A DNA stretch of 64,000 nucleotides, from NCBI GenBank assembly GCA_002633005.1, contig NMRA01000374.1:62001-126000 (forward strand), in the 5' to 3' direction. Both the position numbers and the translations under genes were made by a program. Below, one piece after another: positions 26,601-37,405 of the stretch. Position 1 is the first letter of the stretch. Each line of letters opens with the position of its first letter. The notes beneath the pieces were generated by a model. It searched no databases, had not been told where the DNA came from, and saw nothing but the letters and a program-made list of their open reading frames with translations. The stretch comes from Phoronis australis. Lineage: Eukaryota; Phoronida; Phoronidae.

Positions 26601-27215
26601 TTCACAAAGCAATAAGCGAACAAGGTTCGACATTAACGATTGCCCGGCAGCGCGGAGCAAATACATTTCAAAATCAGGCAAGTGGAGCCAGGGAAGTAGT
26701 TGCCCGGCCGAGCAAGGGACCAGAAAATCTAAACATTCAGAAAACTGCTACTACTTGCCCTAACTCTGCAGTGAAACGGCGTAAACCTTCGAGGTTGTCC
26801 GTAGGTGACTGAATCTGGTCACGAGAGTTTGGCCTGCGTTGTTAAAAATCGAAAGGGATACTACACGTGTTTTGCCACTGAAGATACCAACAAATAAACA
26901 ATAAGTTCATTAAATTAGCATTTATTTACATTTTTTAATGTGGGCCAACTGTCTGATTTTAATAAGTTGAATTCTACGAAGAATAACTAGATAACATTGC
27001 AAACTATAACATTTCTGCAAATACTTTTCAAACTGAAAAACCCAGTGCATTTAGTTTAAATCTGTAGCAACTTCTTCACATAATTTTAAAGCTGACATTA
27101 TCATATTGTATTGTTTTAAAGTTCTTAGGTGTGTGATACATTTTACCTTCTGCAAGTTTAGAAAGTAAAAATATGACCTCAGGTTACTTTTATTTGCTGC
27201 AAAATTATTTCACCG
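23687..27215. other. flank of phosphatase gene 1; no recognised gene
   Basis: Open frames of 60-108 codons occur but none shows a domain or convincing splice structure. A frame at 23711-24001 looks like a signal peptide but starts at TTG and lies in the probable promoter of the phosphatase. A dispersed repeat copy is at 24785-24905. The rest is unremarkable AT-rich sequence. Confidence 0.4.
24785..24905. repeat. interspersed repeat, copy 2 (partner at 2562)
   Basis: Same orientation and block order as 2562-2705: CTGCCTCTCGTTCAGTAACG, GCTAGGACCTCGCTAA, TTACGTGA and ATTTTAAATGAGAACACGTGA. Identity drops after that point. Confidence 0.6.
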
Positions 27216-27267
27216 GTGTGACAGACGTACGTGACGGACGTACAAATTTGCTGTACGTCTGTCACAC
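27216..27267. repeat. perfect 15-bp inverted repeat with 22-nt loop
   Basis: GTGTGACAGACGTAC (27216-27230) and GTACGTCTGTCACAC (27253-27267) are exact reverse complements. The loop repeats part of the arm (GTGACGGACGTAC). It lies in an AT-rich stretch just upstream of the SWIM pseudogene. Confidence 0.9.
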
Positions 27268-27644
27268 AATTTTTGACTAAACGAATAATCTCTGGGATCT
27301 AAAATTTTGGTCGATAGCATTGAGTAACAAGTTAAAACAGAATCTGAAATTATTTTAATTTTGGTTGAAAACTTTTAACGTAACGAAACTTTTTAAAACT
27401 TTTCTGTGACAGATAAAGGGCACCGTGGTATCCAGAAGTTGACCTTTGACCCCAAGAGATCGATGATGTGCCAAAGTTGAAATGTTATTTTTTATAAAGT
27501 TTGGGGTTCATGTGATTGCACAAATTTGATAGTATAGTTAGCTTTTTATGACAATAATTATAAACACACATGAAAATCGAGCCAATTTGTTAGGGTCAAA
27601 TGACCCCCAAAAATGGGTCCATTTAGGCAAAAAACATCGGCTTA

Positions 27645-28082
27645 ATGAACTCTTCGTCTCTTTCAACACAGACAATAACACAATCTTTATTCGTTAACAC
27701 AGAGAAATCGCACTCGTCTACTCCCAAAATATGCATTTGCATTTCTACCCGCAGGACGGAGAAACATCGTTGGGATGGTTTTCTTTTATTCAAATGTGAC
27801 AAGGTGGTTAGAATGAAAAAGAATCCATGCACCGACCATGATCACATGGCAATAGAATGTTTTGTTGTGGCCAGGTTCTCAATTCCTTTCCAACACAGCG
27901 TGAACATTGTACTGAACAAAGTAACAGGAAAAGCCGTCATCAGCCATTGTAAATGCAAGAACGGTGCAGGAGGTACATGTGATCATGTGGCCGCTCGACT
28001 CTACAAACTTCTTGATCTGGAGGACAGTGATTCCTCCAATCTGCCTGAAGACCTTGCCTGCACCTGGAAGCCCAGGGCATAG
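27645..28082 (+). pseudogene. SWIM zinc-finger transposon protein fragment
   Basis: A 145-codon frame ends with a SWIM zinc finger: CKC, six residues, then CDH (CxCx6CxH) in HCKCKNGAGGTCDHVAARLY, followed by a short acidic helix and DLACTWKPRA. SWIM fingers followed by a Cys-Thr-Lys-Pro segment and later a YqaJ nuclease are typical of a family of metazoan transposon proteins. The frame is open but is cut at 28080. Related-looking but frame-shifted coding sequence continues to about 28320 (RQELKRRNYNSVGETQ). A YqaJ remnant lies downstream at 30795, separated by a different pseudogene. I judge it a decayed mobile-element ORF, not a host gene. Confidence 0.7.
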
Positions 28083-28750
28083 GGAACATCTAGTGCTAAC
28101 AAACAGTTCAAGGTATCAGGAAAATTTAGTAACTTGGTATTTGTAAACCACCACCCAGGAAAGGACTCTTTTTAATAGGGTTATTCGGCAAGAACTCAAG
28201 CGCCGAAACTACAATTCCGTGGGCGAAACGCAAGTTGAAAAAAGAAGGTTGAGCGAGCTGGCTGCTTCATAGCTGGAGAAGAGTAGGAAGATATTCTGGG
28301 CAAACACCATCACTCCACCCTCATGTGTAAATTCAAGTAAGATATGAATCTAAGACTCTCCTAACTGCACAAAACAACTGACATTGAGCTATTTACATTA
28401 AGCAGAAATTATACTCAGTTAATGGTGAGACTGTCTTTAAGAAATTAAGCCCTTTCTTCTGATAGCATTTACGGTGTCCTGCTCCAGCGTTTCCCAACAA
28501 ATGTGCTGTTAAAGCAAAAAAATCTTCCCAAAAAGCCGGGAAGAAGCAGAAGCACAGGACGCCTGCGGTACTGTGTACCAAAGTCTCAGGACAAAGTAAA
28601 CCTAACAGCTGAGGAGAACAACTGGAAGTACCAGTAGAACCTGCATGAGCATGACCCGTGATACTGATGGTGCTGTGAAGGAATCTTGCTTCCTCGTAAA
28701 AGCTGGGACTGTCCACAAATTGTGATGTTGATCCAGAAACAGAGTTATCT

Positions 28751-29528
28751 GGGTACAGATTTGTAGACCTGACACTGTTGCAAAATTTTATGGATAAACA
28801 GTAGTGATTTTGGAGCACTGTCTCAGCTTCGAGTCGGACTAGCATCTAGTCTGAAGTTTTCGTACAGTGGCTGTCACTTCGTTCAAGAACTGTGCATGTC
28901 AGAGCAAATTGGATCTATCAAGAACTTGTTTGAGGTAGCCATGTTTGCTGTTGGGAGGCACAGAACCCTGGCAACTAGGATTTCTGTGCAGTCTATGGAT
29001 ACCACAGATCAAGAAGCAAAAAAAGCTGCAAATCCAGCTTGCAGTGCCAACGACATTGCTGACATCACTATGTCACGTGATGGTGCCTGGCAGAGGTGCG
29101 GCTTTTCAAGTAAAAATGGTGTCGCAACAATTCTGTAGGTCAATGGAAAAGGTAGTAAGGTCGTCAAAACAGAAACCCTGTCAAATTGCTGTGAGATGTT
29201 GACTTCCTAAAGTGAAAAGGAACCTGCCAAAAAATATGACGCCAGTGCCGGATCTATGGAACCTGTGGGTTCAAAAAGGGGTTTTGAGAAATCTCTCGGA
29301 GCTTACAACCTTCGATATATAAGTTATATTGGTGACTGAGACAATAAGTCATATAATTCTAACCCTTCTGTATATCCTGGAGTGGTTATAGGTAAATTAG
29401 AATGCCGTGGTCATGTTCAGAAGAGGACGGGAAAACAACTGAATGACAAAGTTGTCCAAAATAAAAACAAAGTGTTTATGTTGCCCTACGCGAAATCTAC
29501 CAAACGCATTTGGGGCATAGGGAATTAA
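28751..29528 (+). pseudogene. Mutator-like transposase-domain pseudogene
   Basis: From 28751 the plus strand reads GYRFVDLTLLQNFM, then shifts frame near 28800. It continues in one frame to 29528: GLASSLKF and a Cys/His segment, SIKNLFEV, DITMSRDGAWQRCGFSSKNG, then DASAGSMEPVGSKRGFEKSL, LRYISYIGD, and GKLECRGHVQKRTGKQL. This order matches the Mutator-like transposase domain widespread in animal transposon proteins. That frame is broken by TAG at 29136, TAA at 29208 and TGA at 29337, so it is dead. It sits between SWIM and YqaJ fragments on the same strand, either as part of one multi-gene element or as a nested insertion. Confidence 0.75.
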
Positions 29529-30575
29529 CAAAATTAATTGCAATGTAGTTGTAGCATATCACCTACTTTAATAGTATAAACCTAGTACAAAGATAACAGC
29601 TAAATTCGGGGCCAAAGACAAAGGCAAAGTAATGGAGAAAAGACAGAGCCTAAAGGGTTCATCTCAGTAGGTAACAAAGGATTTCTCACAATGCCAAAAA
29701 CAAGCCTGTGTGAGTTCTCACAAACGACAGAAAATAGATACCCGTTTCAAACGCCGTAACGCCGTTCAAGAGTCTATTAAATTGAAGACGTTACATGCTT
29801 ACAGCTCACTGTAATATATTACTCAATACATTATACATCGTAACACTCTTCAAAGATCAAGTCGATGTTTACTCTTGTTACCAAGATTTTCGCTTATATT
29901 CAGCTTCGAAACTACCACCAATTAGTATTTTGCGCTGAATTTACAAAATGGCAGCCTCAGATGAAAGTATCGCTATCCCAGAACTCTAGGGTCTCCCGAC
30001 TTCGCACATGTTCTCGTTGCTCAAAGAAAAGGCCATATGATTGTGGGCTTGTTGAATAGTGTTATAGTGTATAACCTATTGTAGTAATATATTACAGTGA
30101 CTAAACGGACACTACTAGGTCTGTGGTGACTACTTCTCCTAAGACTCTTTCGAGCTGGACCCGATCGGTTAAATGCTAAAGTTACAGAATAGCAAGAAAG
30201 ACTTGAAGCAGGATGCTTTAGTGACCCTAAGTTACAAGACTGACGCAAAGCCGTCAGTTTTGCCTTCGCCACCATTGAAAGAAGTTTGTTTAGATATATT
30301 TTAACTTACTTTTTTGAGTGTCACTACACGTCAGAGAAACCGATAACTTATTTGAAATTGTGTGGTATTTTTTACGAATAACATTTTTTTGATGATTCCA
30401 TCGTTTGCAAAATGATCAGTATCTTAGCCAAGGCCTTACCGTAATTAAGGCAAGGATAGCCCCCATATTTGGAAAAATTTCGTTATAAATACAAGAATTT
30501 TTTCCATAATCACAATCTGTAAGGTATTAACTGATGGTACAAAAAGTCTTACTTTGATTATTAAAGTATTACGTA

Positions 30576-30769
30576 ACTTATTAAAAAGTCAATGAAGTTA
30601 TTAGGCGCTCACACACATGGATAAGTAAAACACCTAATTATATATGCACAATCTTCAAAATGACACATCTCCACTTATTAAAAAGTCAATGAAGTTATTA
30701 GGCGCTCACACACATGGATAAGTAAAACACCTAATTATATATGCACAATCTTCAAAATGACACATCTCC
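30576..30769. repeat. 97-bp tandem duplication
   Basis: Two essentially identical 97-bp units beginning ACTTATTAAAAAGTCAATGA at 30576 and 30673. A third copy starts but diverges after CACATCTCCACTT. It directly precedes the YqaJ fragment. Confidence 0.9.
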
Positions 30770-30794
30770 ACTTGCTATGGTATTTACATGAGGC

Positions 30795-31110
30795 TACAAT
30801 TTTGCAGTCTATTACCATTTCATGGTTCGACCACCGTGCAGGCAGAATCACTGCCTCCAGTGCACATAGAGTTTTGCACAAAAACAAAGACAATCCAGCC
30901 CATAACTTGGTAAAAGTAATCTGTACGGTGTCGTCGTACAACAAAGGTATACTGTTCCATCGCTGCAATACGGCAAAGAACAGAGTTCGCTGTTGCATTG
31001 TGAGCATGTTTTCTATCAGAACAACATGTGAATTTGAAGATGTCAGACTCTCTGCCATGGCGCTCATAAACTTCCACAGGGACATTCCTGTGGACGTACA
31101 GGTATCATCT
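30795..31110 (+). pseudogene. YqaJ-type exonuclease fragment of a transposon
   Basis: The frame reads SITISWFDHRAGRITASSAHRVLH and ...NLVKVIC, the N-terminal signature of YqaJ-like viral recombinase/exonuclease domains (W..HR.GRITAS..HRVL...SLVK.I). Homology then jumps frame: PSLQYGKEQ near 30955 corresponds to the next conserved PALKWG-like block. Catalytic Asp/Glu/Lys residues further on are not recognisable. It is a frameshifted, truncated transposon relic, likely the partner of the SWIM fragment at 27645. Confidence 0.65.
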
Positions 31111-32698
31111 AGGCTTTCAAACTGAAGTGCACTCGCAGGTTGCAACTGAGTAAGAATGTTCTGGATGATCAATAAATAATGTTAATACACAAAGAGTGTT
31201 ACATATGAATAAGTCATTTGAGTATGCGTCATGTCCACACAAATTATATGCCTGCTTGAGTATCAGGGAAAGTCTAGAATCAAGGTCATCTTTACCGGAA
31301 ACATGACGAGTTGAAAACTTGCTTGCCACAATATCGGATTCCAGAATGCGATCTGGGTCGTGGGGTTTTTCCGCGCTAGTTGCAAATAGCAACTTGACTA
31401 AAGTAGAGCCGTCAAGGGCTGATTATACTTCAGGAATCGAGGAAAATGTAAGGTGTCAGAGACAAAAATGAAATTCCCCCCCCCCCATTTGACGCTACGC
31501 GCTTTTACAATTCCACTGCAATATGTCTATGAGACAAGATGTTGGCACCCCCTCACGATATCCTAGGTCCGCCACTAAGGATTTACACTACTCTTTTAGT
31601 TGAATGCTAGAGCACCAGTGAATTGTAGACACCTTAGAGCTCACCCTCTGGGGGCAGTTTTGATCATTTGTGTGTTTACTGCTGTTACAGGTGTCAGACT
31701 GTTTTTAGTTGCTCTTGGTTAGTTGTGTCTTTATTTCCTTGATGATGAAGATGAGCAAATTTACCATGGCAACGCTGGACATTGTATCTATGTAAACGCA
31801 ATTGGTTATCGGCAATCCATCTCTGACAGTTTTTTAGTGCTAATTTAGCCCAAACAACGGAAATGGTTGTCCTGTCGGTGCTTACAAATAGACATGTGCT
31901 CATAAGAATGAGCTTGACTAAATTGATTCATGATTGAATCATACAAAATTGAATTGTAAGCTAAAACAAGTCTGACCAATGAACAAATGCAATTCTACAG
32001 TATTTTGTGCAGAGGCAGAAAATATCGTGAAATCTTCCGCTCAAGTCATGAACAGACAGTCCGGCATGTATAACAATTGCGCCAACACAACTGAAACACG
32101 GCTTCTCTCAGACTAATGACTATTCCCAAATTTAAGCAGGCTTTGCCGAGGCCTTTGTGCTTGGTAACCCAAACTTCAAGTTAAAAAGTTTGAAATAGGA
32201 TCACCCACTGTTTAGGACTGGCTCGCACAAATGTCGGAGAACAGCACTGAAAAAACCTTAGTTAGGACCTCAGTCACAGCAAGGGAGTTCTCAGTCTCGT
32301 TCTCAGAAATTTTGACAGAATAGGGTAAAACCGGGTCGCAACTAAAAAGATGCTACAAACAAGTATCATCCAAGTAATAACCCATAGACAGAGTTGAATT
32401 CAATTCACATTTTTGGCTGAAGTTGCACGTTTCCATTGGTCCAGAATCCGGTTTACCAAGATTTCAGGACAGTATGGTGTGACACTGTCCTTACCTAAGT
32501 GTGGATTTGCAAACTAAGCGGAATCACAACATAACACCCCAACCTTCTAGTGTTTCTAACCCAGTTCCCGTTTCTCTTCCATCAAACTTTCCACTTTAAT
32601 GCCACGGTAGACTGTCCAGTAATCTAATTTATAGCCACCAACCACTCGAAAGGCAAGTCAAACCTGGTAAAAGTACAACCACCACATCCCTTCTGCCA
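31111..32698. other. no recognised gene; low-complexity and repeat-like sequence
   Basis: Holds a C-rich homopolymer near 31476 and no exon I can recognise. It is the 3' flank of phosphatase gene 2, which is transcribed leftward. No perfect AATAAA is obvious immediately after that stop. Confidence 0.4.
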
Positions 32699-32901
32699 TT
32701 AGTTAAAATGTCCATCATGGTGAAGCTTATCATAGAGTTCGATCAGCTGTAACAAGAATCCATCGTTGGGACAGATTTCTCTACGCTGGCGCATGTGTCG
32801 GACGGCATCAGGGAGTCTCATCTTCTTGTACAGCATGAGGTAGGCGAGGACAACAGCAGCTGATCTGCTCATGCCCACTCGGCAGTTAACGAGAACTCTG
32901 C
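32699..32901 (-). CDS. phosphatase gene 2, exon 3 (variant P-loop)
   Basis: Acceptor TGTCTTGTAG, phase 1. Encodes RVLVNCRVGMSRSAAVVLAY to the stop at 32699. The Asn codon AAC replaces the expected His codon CAC/CAT before the nucleophile Cys. Confidence 0.9.
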
Positions 32902-35437
32902 CTACAAGACACAATCATCAGTTACAGCTAATTAGTCATCACCAATAGCTAATGATGACAGCAATGGTTATGCAGGGATAATTTCAGGAGCGTGCCCATC
33001 ATCAGAGGTGCAAAAATTACTTCATTGGCACAGTGTGATTGCTCAACTCTGGCCAATGGGCCCATGAAAATTGAAAGCAAAAGAGGAGAAAAAACTAATG
33101 TGGCCCGCAGGTCCTTGAAACCGACCCAGACTTGAGGCCGTGTGGGTCAATTCACTCATACCCACCTTTTTTTAAATGGTCCCTGATTTTGACAATGACA
33201 GTGGTGATGATACAATGAGGATTGAGAGGACAATGACGATGAAGTGAATCTTGGTGACAATGAATTCTGCTTGAGAAACAGAGTCATCAGTTACAGCTAA
33301 CGCTGATGATGAGGAGAATCTGATGACAATGATGACTGTGGCAACATTAGTAATGGTGATGACGACAATGTCATTATCTGGAAATAATGATATGATGATC
33401 ATGATGATGATTATGATTATGACAATAACAACATAATCATAGCATAGTCAGACAAAATGACCCAAACTTGTCATCAAGACAAGTCAGTGTAACATTTATC
33501 ACCAGAAGAGCAAGAATGACTCGTCATGACGGAGAAACGGAACTTTGTCAGATTGCTCCTGGCGTGTACCGTATTGTTGGCTTGTAACAAAAAGGCAGTG
33601 GGTGAGTAGGCATTACTCGAACATCAGTTGCTGTTTGCCTACAGAAGTTAAATGTTAAATAGGCCAGTAGATTACATATTTTGCAATTATGCTTTTAGAA
33701 ATCGAGCTGGCTATGCCTATATGGAAGACAATAAATTTGATGAGACAGGACTATTGGTGGCAACCACTATGTATCAATAAGCATAAAAATGGTGACCAGT
33801 GCACCTCTGGTACAATGTGTAACAGACTGCCTACAGTTATTTTATATACTGACAGCAGTAAGTTTAACCAAAAAATTTTCAGAATTGAAAGAAATGAATC
33901 AATGGAGACATGATTAAGGTACAAACCTGATTTGCTGCTATCCGTCTCAAGAGACACTGGAAATGCGCCCTTTGTCAAACATAAGCTTATTAACTTGTGA
34001 TCAAATCGTTAGAAAATGGATTTCAAGCACGTCCGCATAATCAGTAATATTCGTTGAAAACAACTTTTTGTTTGAAAGCTGGATACAGAGTCACTCGTAG
34101 TGTTTCGAAGTTTGTGTTCAAAGGGCTACAACTGAATTATGCTCAGCAATACAAAACAGAATCTACAACTAGATATTGAAACAAGATAGTCACCATTCTC
34201 TGCAGAGGCTAAATCAATGAACTTGGCAGACTCTTCGAAGTATGGCTTCAGCTGAACGCTATCATGATCTATAACAGGAACACCATGAAATTTGATTCCA
34301 GTCCTTGAATAATACTTTTCGTTTGTGTTCACATAATACAGTGGGTCTCTGCCCATGGCGGCATTCACTACATGAGTGATACCCAGTCTTTTCAAGCCAG
34401 CATAGTTCTTCGCTATCGATCTGTGAATAAATCAAACAGAGTGGAGTTGTGAATATGTTAAATAATGTGAATTTAGTATGATAGAGCATCAAAAGTAACA
34501 TAAATTCTTTCATGTCTAAATGTCCCATTATTAGCCAAAACACGTCAGAAAATGTCATACCTTCAAAATTTTTCAAGTGAACAAATTAACATTACAATTA
34601 AAACATGTATTCAGGTGTAGGAATTTGAGGGGGCAGCACCAAAAGCAAAATTTGTTGAAAAGGTTCAGTCTCCAGGGGCTGGGTGACACAGAGCACAGGT
34701 CACGAATTTTTGTCCCACCAATCGGCAAGGAGTAAGCGATAGGTCCTCAAGCTGACTCTGACTAGACAACGAATAGCCTGCTAGGAGTCATTCGATGAAA
34801 CTAAAAAACTCTGGACGTGGCATGAAAGCAATGTGAACTTTTATTTGCTACAGGTCAAGGTTTCCGCCATGTGTTAACAATCTCCTCATCCTGTTCAAAC
34901 TCTTCAGTTTGCTGCATCAACAGAATAGAAAGCATGCCATCTTCAGGGGAAAGAAATGATTCCATGGCTGCATGCACCTCTTAAATCTAGCCGATATTAG
35001 AAACGGTGCCAGACCAGCAAACACGGAACCCTCACTACAAATCTCCATATCCACCTCCATCCAGCATGAACATGAATTATTTACAACCCCTAACCTGGGC
35101 TTTTGTTCGTTTTGATTTATAAGAAATTCAATTCTCAGCCACATGTTACAAACAATGTCAAACACATTCTTGTTGTTTCTAAAAATGATATGCAGCCAGC
35201 CAAAGACTAAGTTTCCTAAACTTCCATTTTTTGGCATTTATCTCATGTGTTGCATACACTGTATCTAGCATATTTTGGTCACACTCACTCATCACCCACA
35301 AATAGGTTAGGGTAAACTTCATTGTAACTGTCACTGGGTTCCATGGTAAATCCACCAGAGGGGGCTGTTATTATGTCCAGAAGTTCTTTAAGAGTACACA
35401 ATGGTGTCGCTTTACAATCACTCATGTTGTTCAACAT
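32699..35437 (-). CDS. dual-specificity phosphatase-like protein with His-to-Asn P-loop, complete, three exons
   Basis: Exons 35289-35437, 34194-34420 and 32699-32901 join at phases 2 then 1 into 192 residues. Met1 is preceded directly by TGA; a second Met is residue 5. Signature blocks are DSYNEVYPNLFVGD near residue 40, SIAKNYAGLKRLGITHVVNA (51-70), general acid Asp101 in VIDHDSVQLKPYF, and the P-loop VNCRVGMSRSA with Cys132 and Arg138, then VVLAYLMLY and CPNDGFLLQL. The canonical HCX5R histidine is Asn131. The histidine tunes the catalytic cysteine, so activity may be weakened or altered although Cys, Asp and Arg remain. It resembles DUSP3/13/29 proteins and is a paralogue of 21572-23686, with an identical 227-nt middle exon. 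Confidence 0.9.
33190..33425. repeat. GAT/GAC-rich simple-sequence region
   Basis: Imperfect ATGATGATGACAATGA-type repeats inside the long intron of phosphatase gene 2. The frame across it on the minus strand is Ile/Val-rich and low complexity, not a gene. Confidence 0.7.
34194..34420 (-). CDS. phosphatase gene 2, exon 2
   Basis: A 227-nt exon, acceptor TTATTCACAG, donor GTGACT. Encodes SIAKNYAGLKRLGITHVVNA through the general-acid loop to ASAEN. Length and phases equal exon 2 of the other phosphatase. Confidence 0.9.
35289..35437 (-). CDS. phosphatase gene 2, exon 1
   Basis: ATG at 35437 (or 35425) to donor GTGAGT. Encodes LKELLDIITAPSGGF and then EPSDSYNEVYPNLFVGD, the typical DSP entry strand. 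Confidence 0.85.
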
Positions 35438-36700
35438 TCACGCTGCAAAAGAATGAATGATTCATGAACTAATGATACTGCTACTACTACTGACAGGAAT
35501 TGCATTCTCGTCTTGCGATATTTGTTCAGCAATAGTCCGTGTTAGAGGTCTGTGACTTTAAGAACTAGGAAATCACTGGATAAGGTGTTTTTCGAAGGAT
35601 AAAATAGTTCTCAAAATCAGAGACGACCAAGAGACACTATTGCCTTCTTCCAATAACAAGGCGTCAGACAAAGTAAATGGGTCACATCTGAAACCATTTG
35701 GCCGAAGAATAATTGTCAGAAGAGAGCTAAGTATGTCACATGTTAAGTGCCTGAAGTCCTTAAATGCCCATCTAAATGTTTGATTTAGACTACTTAACAT
35801 TTCAAAATTAGTCTCAACTTGTTCCTAATACTCAAATAAGAAGTGGTTTCTGAATTTGCAAAGAGATGACAGTTGGTTATTGATCAAGACCACACTCAGC
35901 ACACATTGTGACATGCCCTGTCAAAGCAGTATAGAGCCTAATGTCCAACAACAATGGTCTGTCAGTTCTTATGAAGCCTGAAATCATTTCAAAATTGACC
36001 AAGGAACTATTTGTGACCAATTTCATCAGTACATGGTGGCAAGCGTCACTCAGAGGGATACCATTTCAGGACCAGGTTTTCCTTGAAAGGGTGCCCTTTC
36101 TGACAAAATTCCACAACTACGAAAGGGCTTTTCCAGCACAATTCCTCACACAAGGGTTCAATTTGGAGTTCGAAATTTTTAAACGATTTTTTTTTTTGTA
36201 ACTACACAATACGATGTTGTACAATACTCATAACCTATTCTTGACATGGCAGTCTTTGCATGTCGTTTCTGATTTTAATTATGCAATTAACATCTATTAA
36301 AAGTGTGGCATTTCTGGAACTTAAGCCCTAAAGGTGATTTTCCAAGGACGCTAATCACTAAAGAGGTCCCTTTTTTGAAGCCATTCACTAAAGGTGGGCA
36401 AACAAATTTTCCAGCTCCACCTTCCCCACGGTTGTAACTTCAATAAAATGGGACGGAATAAGTTTGCTTTCTCGGCAAGATTTAGGCAACCAGGTTAAGA
36501 TAAATCACATTTCCATAGCCAGCTCTTTACCATACCAATAACTCAATCACATTATAATATTGAAAATTCAAAATGTAATGGCAACTCAAAAACTACCACT
36601 TGAGATTTTATCATGTGCTTCTGATGAAATCGCATTTTGCTTAACCCACCATAACACTCTAGCCCTGTAATGAAGATGCTGAAATGATTCAAGTCCGATT
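35438..36700. other. upstream flank of phosphatase gene 2; no recognised gene
   Basis: Should include the promoter of the leftward phosphatase gene, but no clear core element can be assigned. Open frames up to 86 codons show no known domain. Confidence 0.35.
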
Positions 36701-36708
36701 AAAACATG

Positions 36709-37405
36709 GACTTACACAAAAGTAGTCCATAACTTGAGACATGGCAGACTAAACAGAGGATTTCTCTAACAGTTTGTTTCTCTAATAGTCAGTACACCTC
36801 CCTTGCAACACAGCATACCCCAGAATAAAGAATCATTAGACACAAAGGGTGCGCTTGATTAACCCCATCAGATTGGATGTAGTGTCAAAACTCCAATGTT
36901 ACAACTGTCCAGAGGTCAGCAGATTTTTCTGCATTGGTGCTCAACTATGGAGAGTCTCACGGAAACCCTGTGGCGAATACATCTTCCCAAGTGGCTGGAA
37001 CGAAGAGGGTGGTGGATCCAGAACGCATGGGTGCTCCTGAGATTTGTCGCCANGACTTACACAAAAGTAGTCCATAACTTGAGACATGGCAGACTAAACA
37101 GAGGATTTCTCTAACAGTTTGTAGGCTTACTCTCTAATAGTCAGTACACCTCCCTTGCAACACAGCATACCAGAATAAAGAATCATTAGACACAAAGGGT
37201 GCGCTTGATTAACCCCATCAGATTGGATGTAGTGTCAAAACTCCAATGTTACAACTGTCCAGAGGTCAGCAGATTTTTCTGCATTGGTGCTCAACTATGG
37301 AGAGTCTCACGGAAACCCTGTGGCGAATACATCTTCCCAAGTGGCTGGAACGAAGAGGGTGGTGGATCCAGAACGCATGGGTGCTCCTGAGATTTGTCGC
37401 CAGGA
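36709..37405. repeat. ~350-bp direct duplication joined at an N
   Basis: 36709-37052 and 37054-37402 are nearly identical (offset 345-350, small indels only). The first copy stops at the single N at 37053, exactly where the second copy restarts. After TGTCGCCAGG only the second copy continues into new sequence. That pattern fits an unmerged contig overlap or haplotype copy better than a biological tandem repeat. The 63-codon frame in each copy is not recognised. Confidence 0.85.

Noticed and set aside
28393-28845. 150-codon minus-strand frame.
   Set aside because: The plus strand of the same stretch carries the start of the Mutator-like transposase homology, so this is an antisense shadow.
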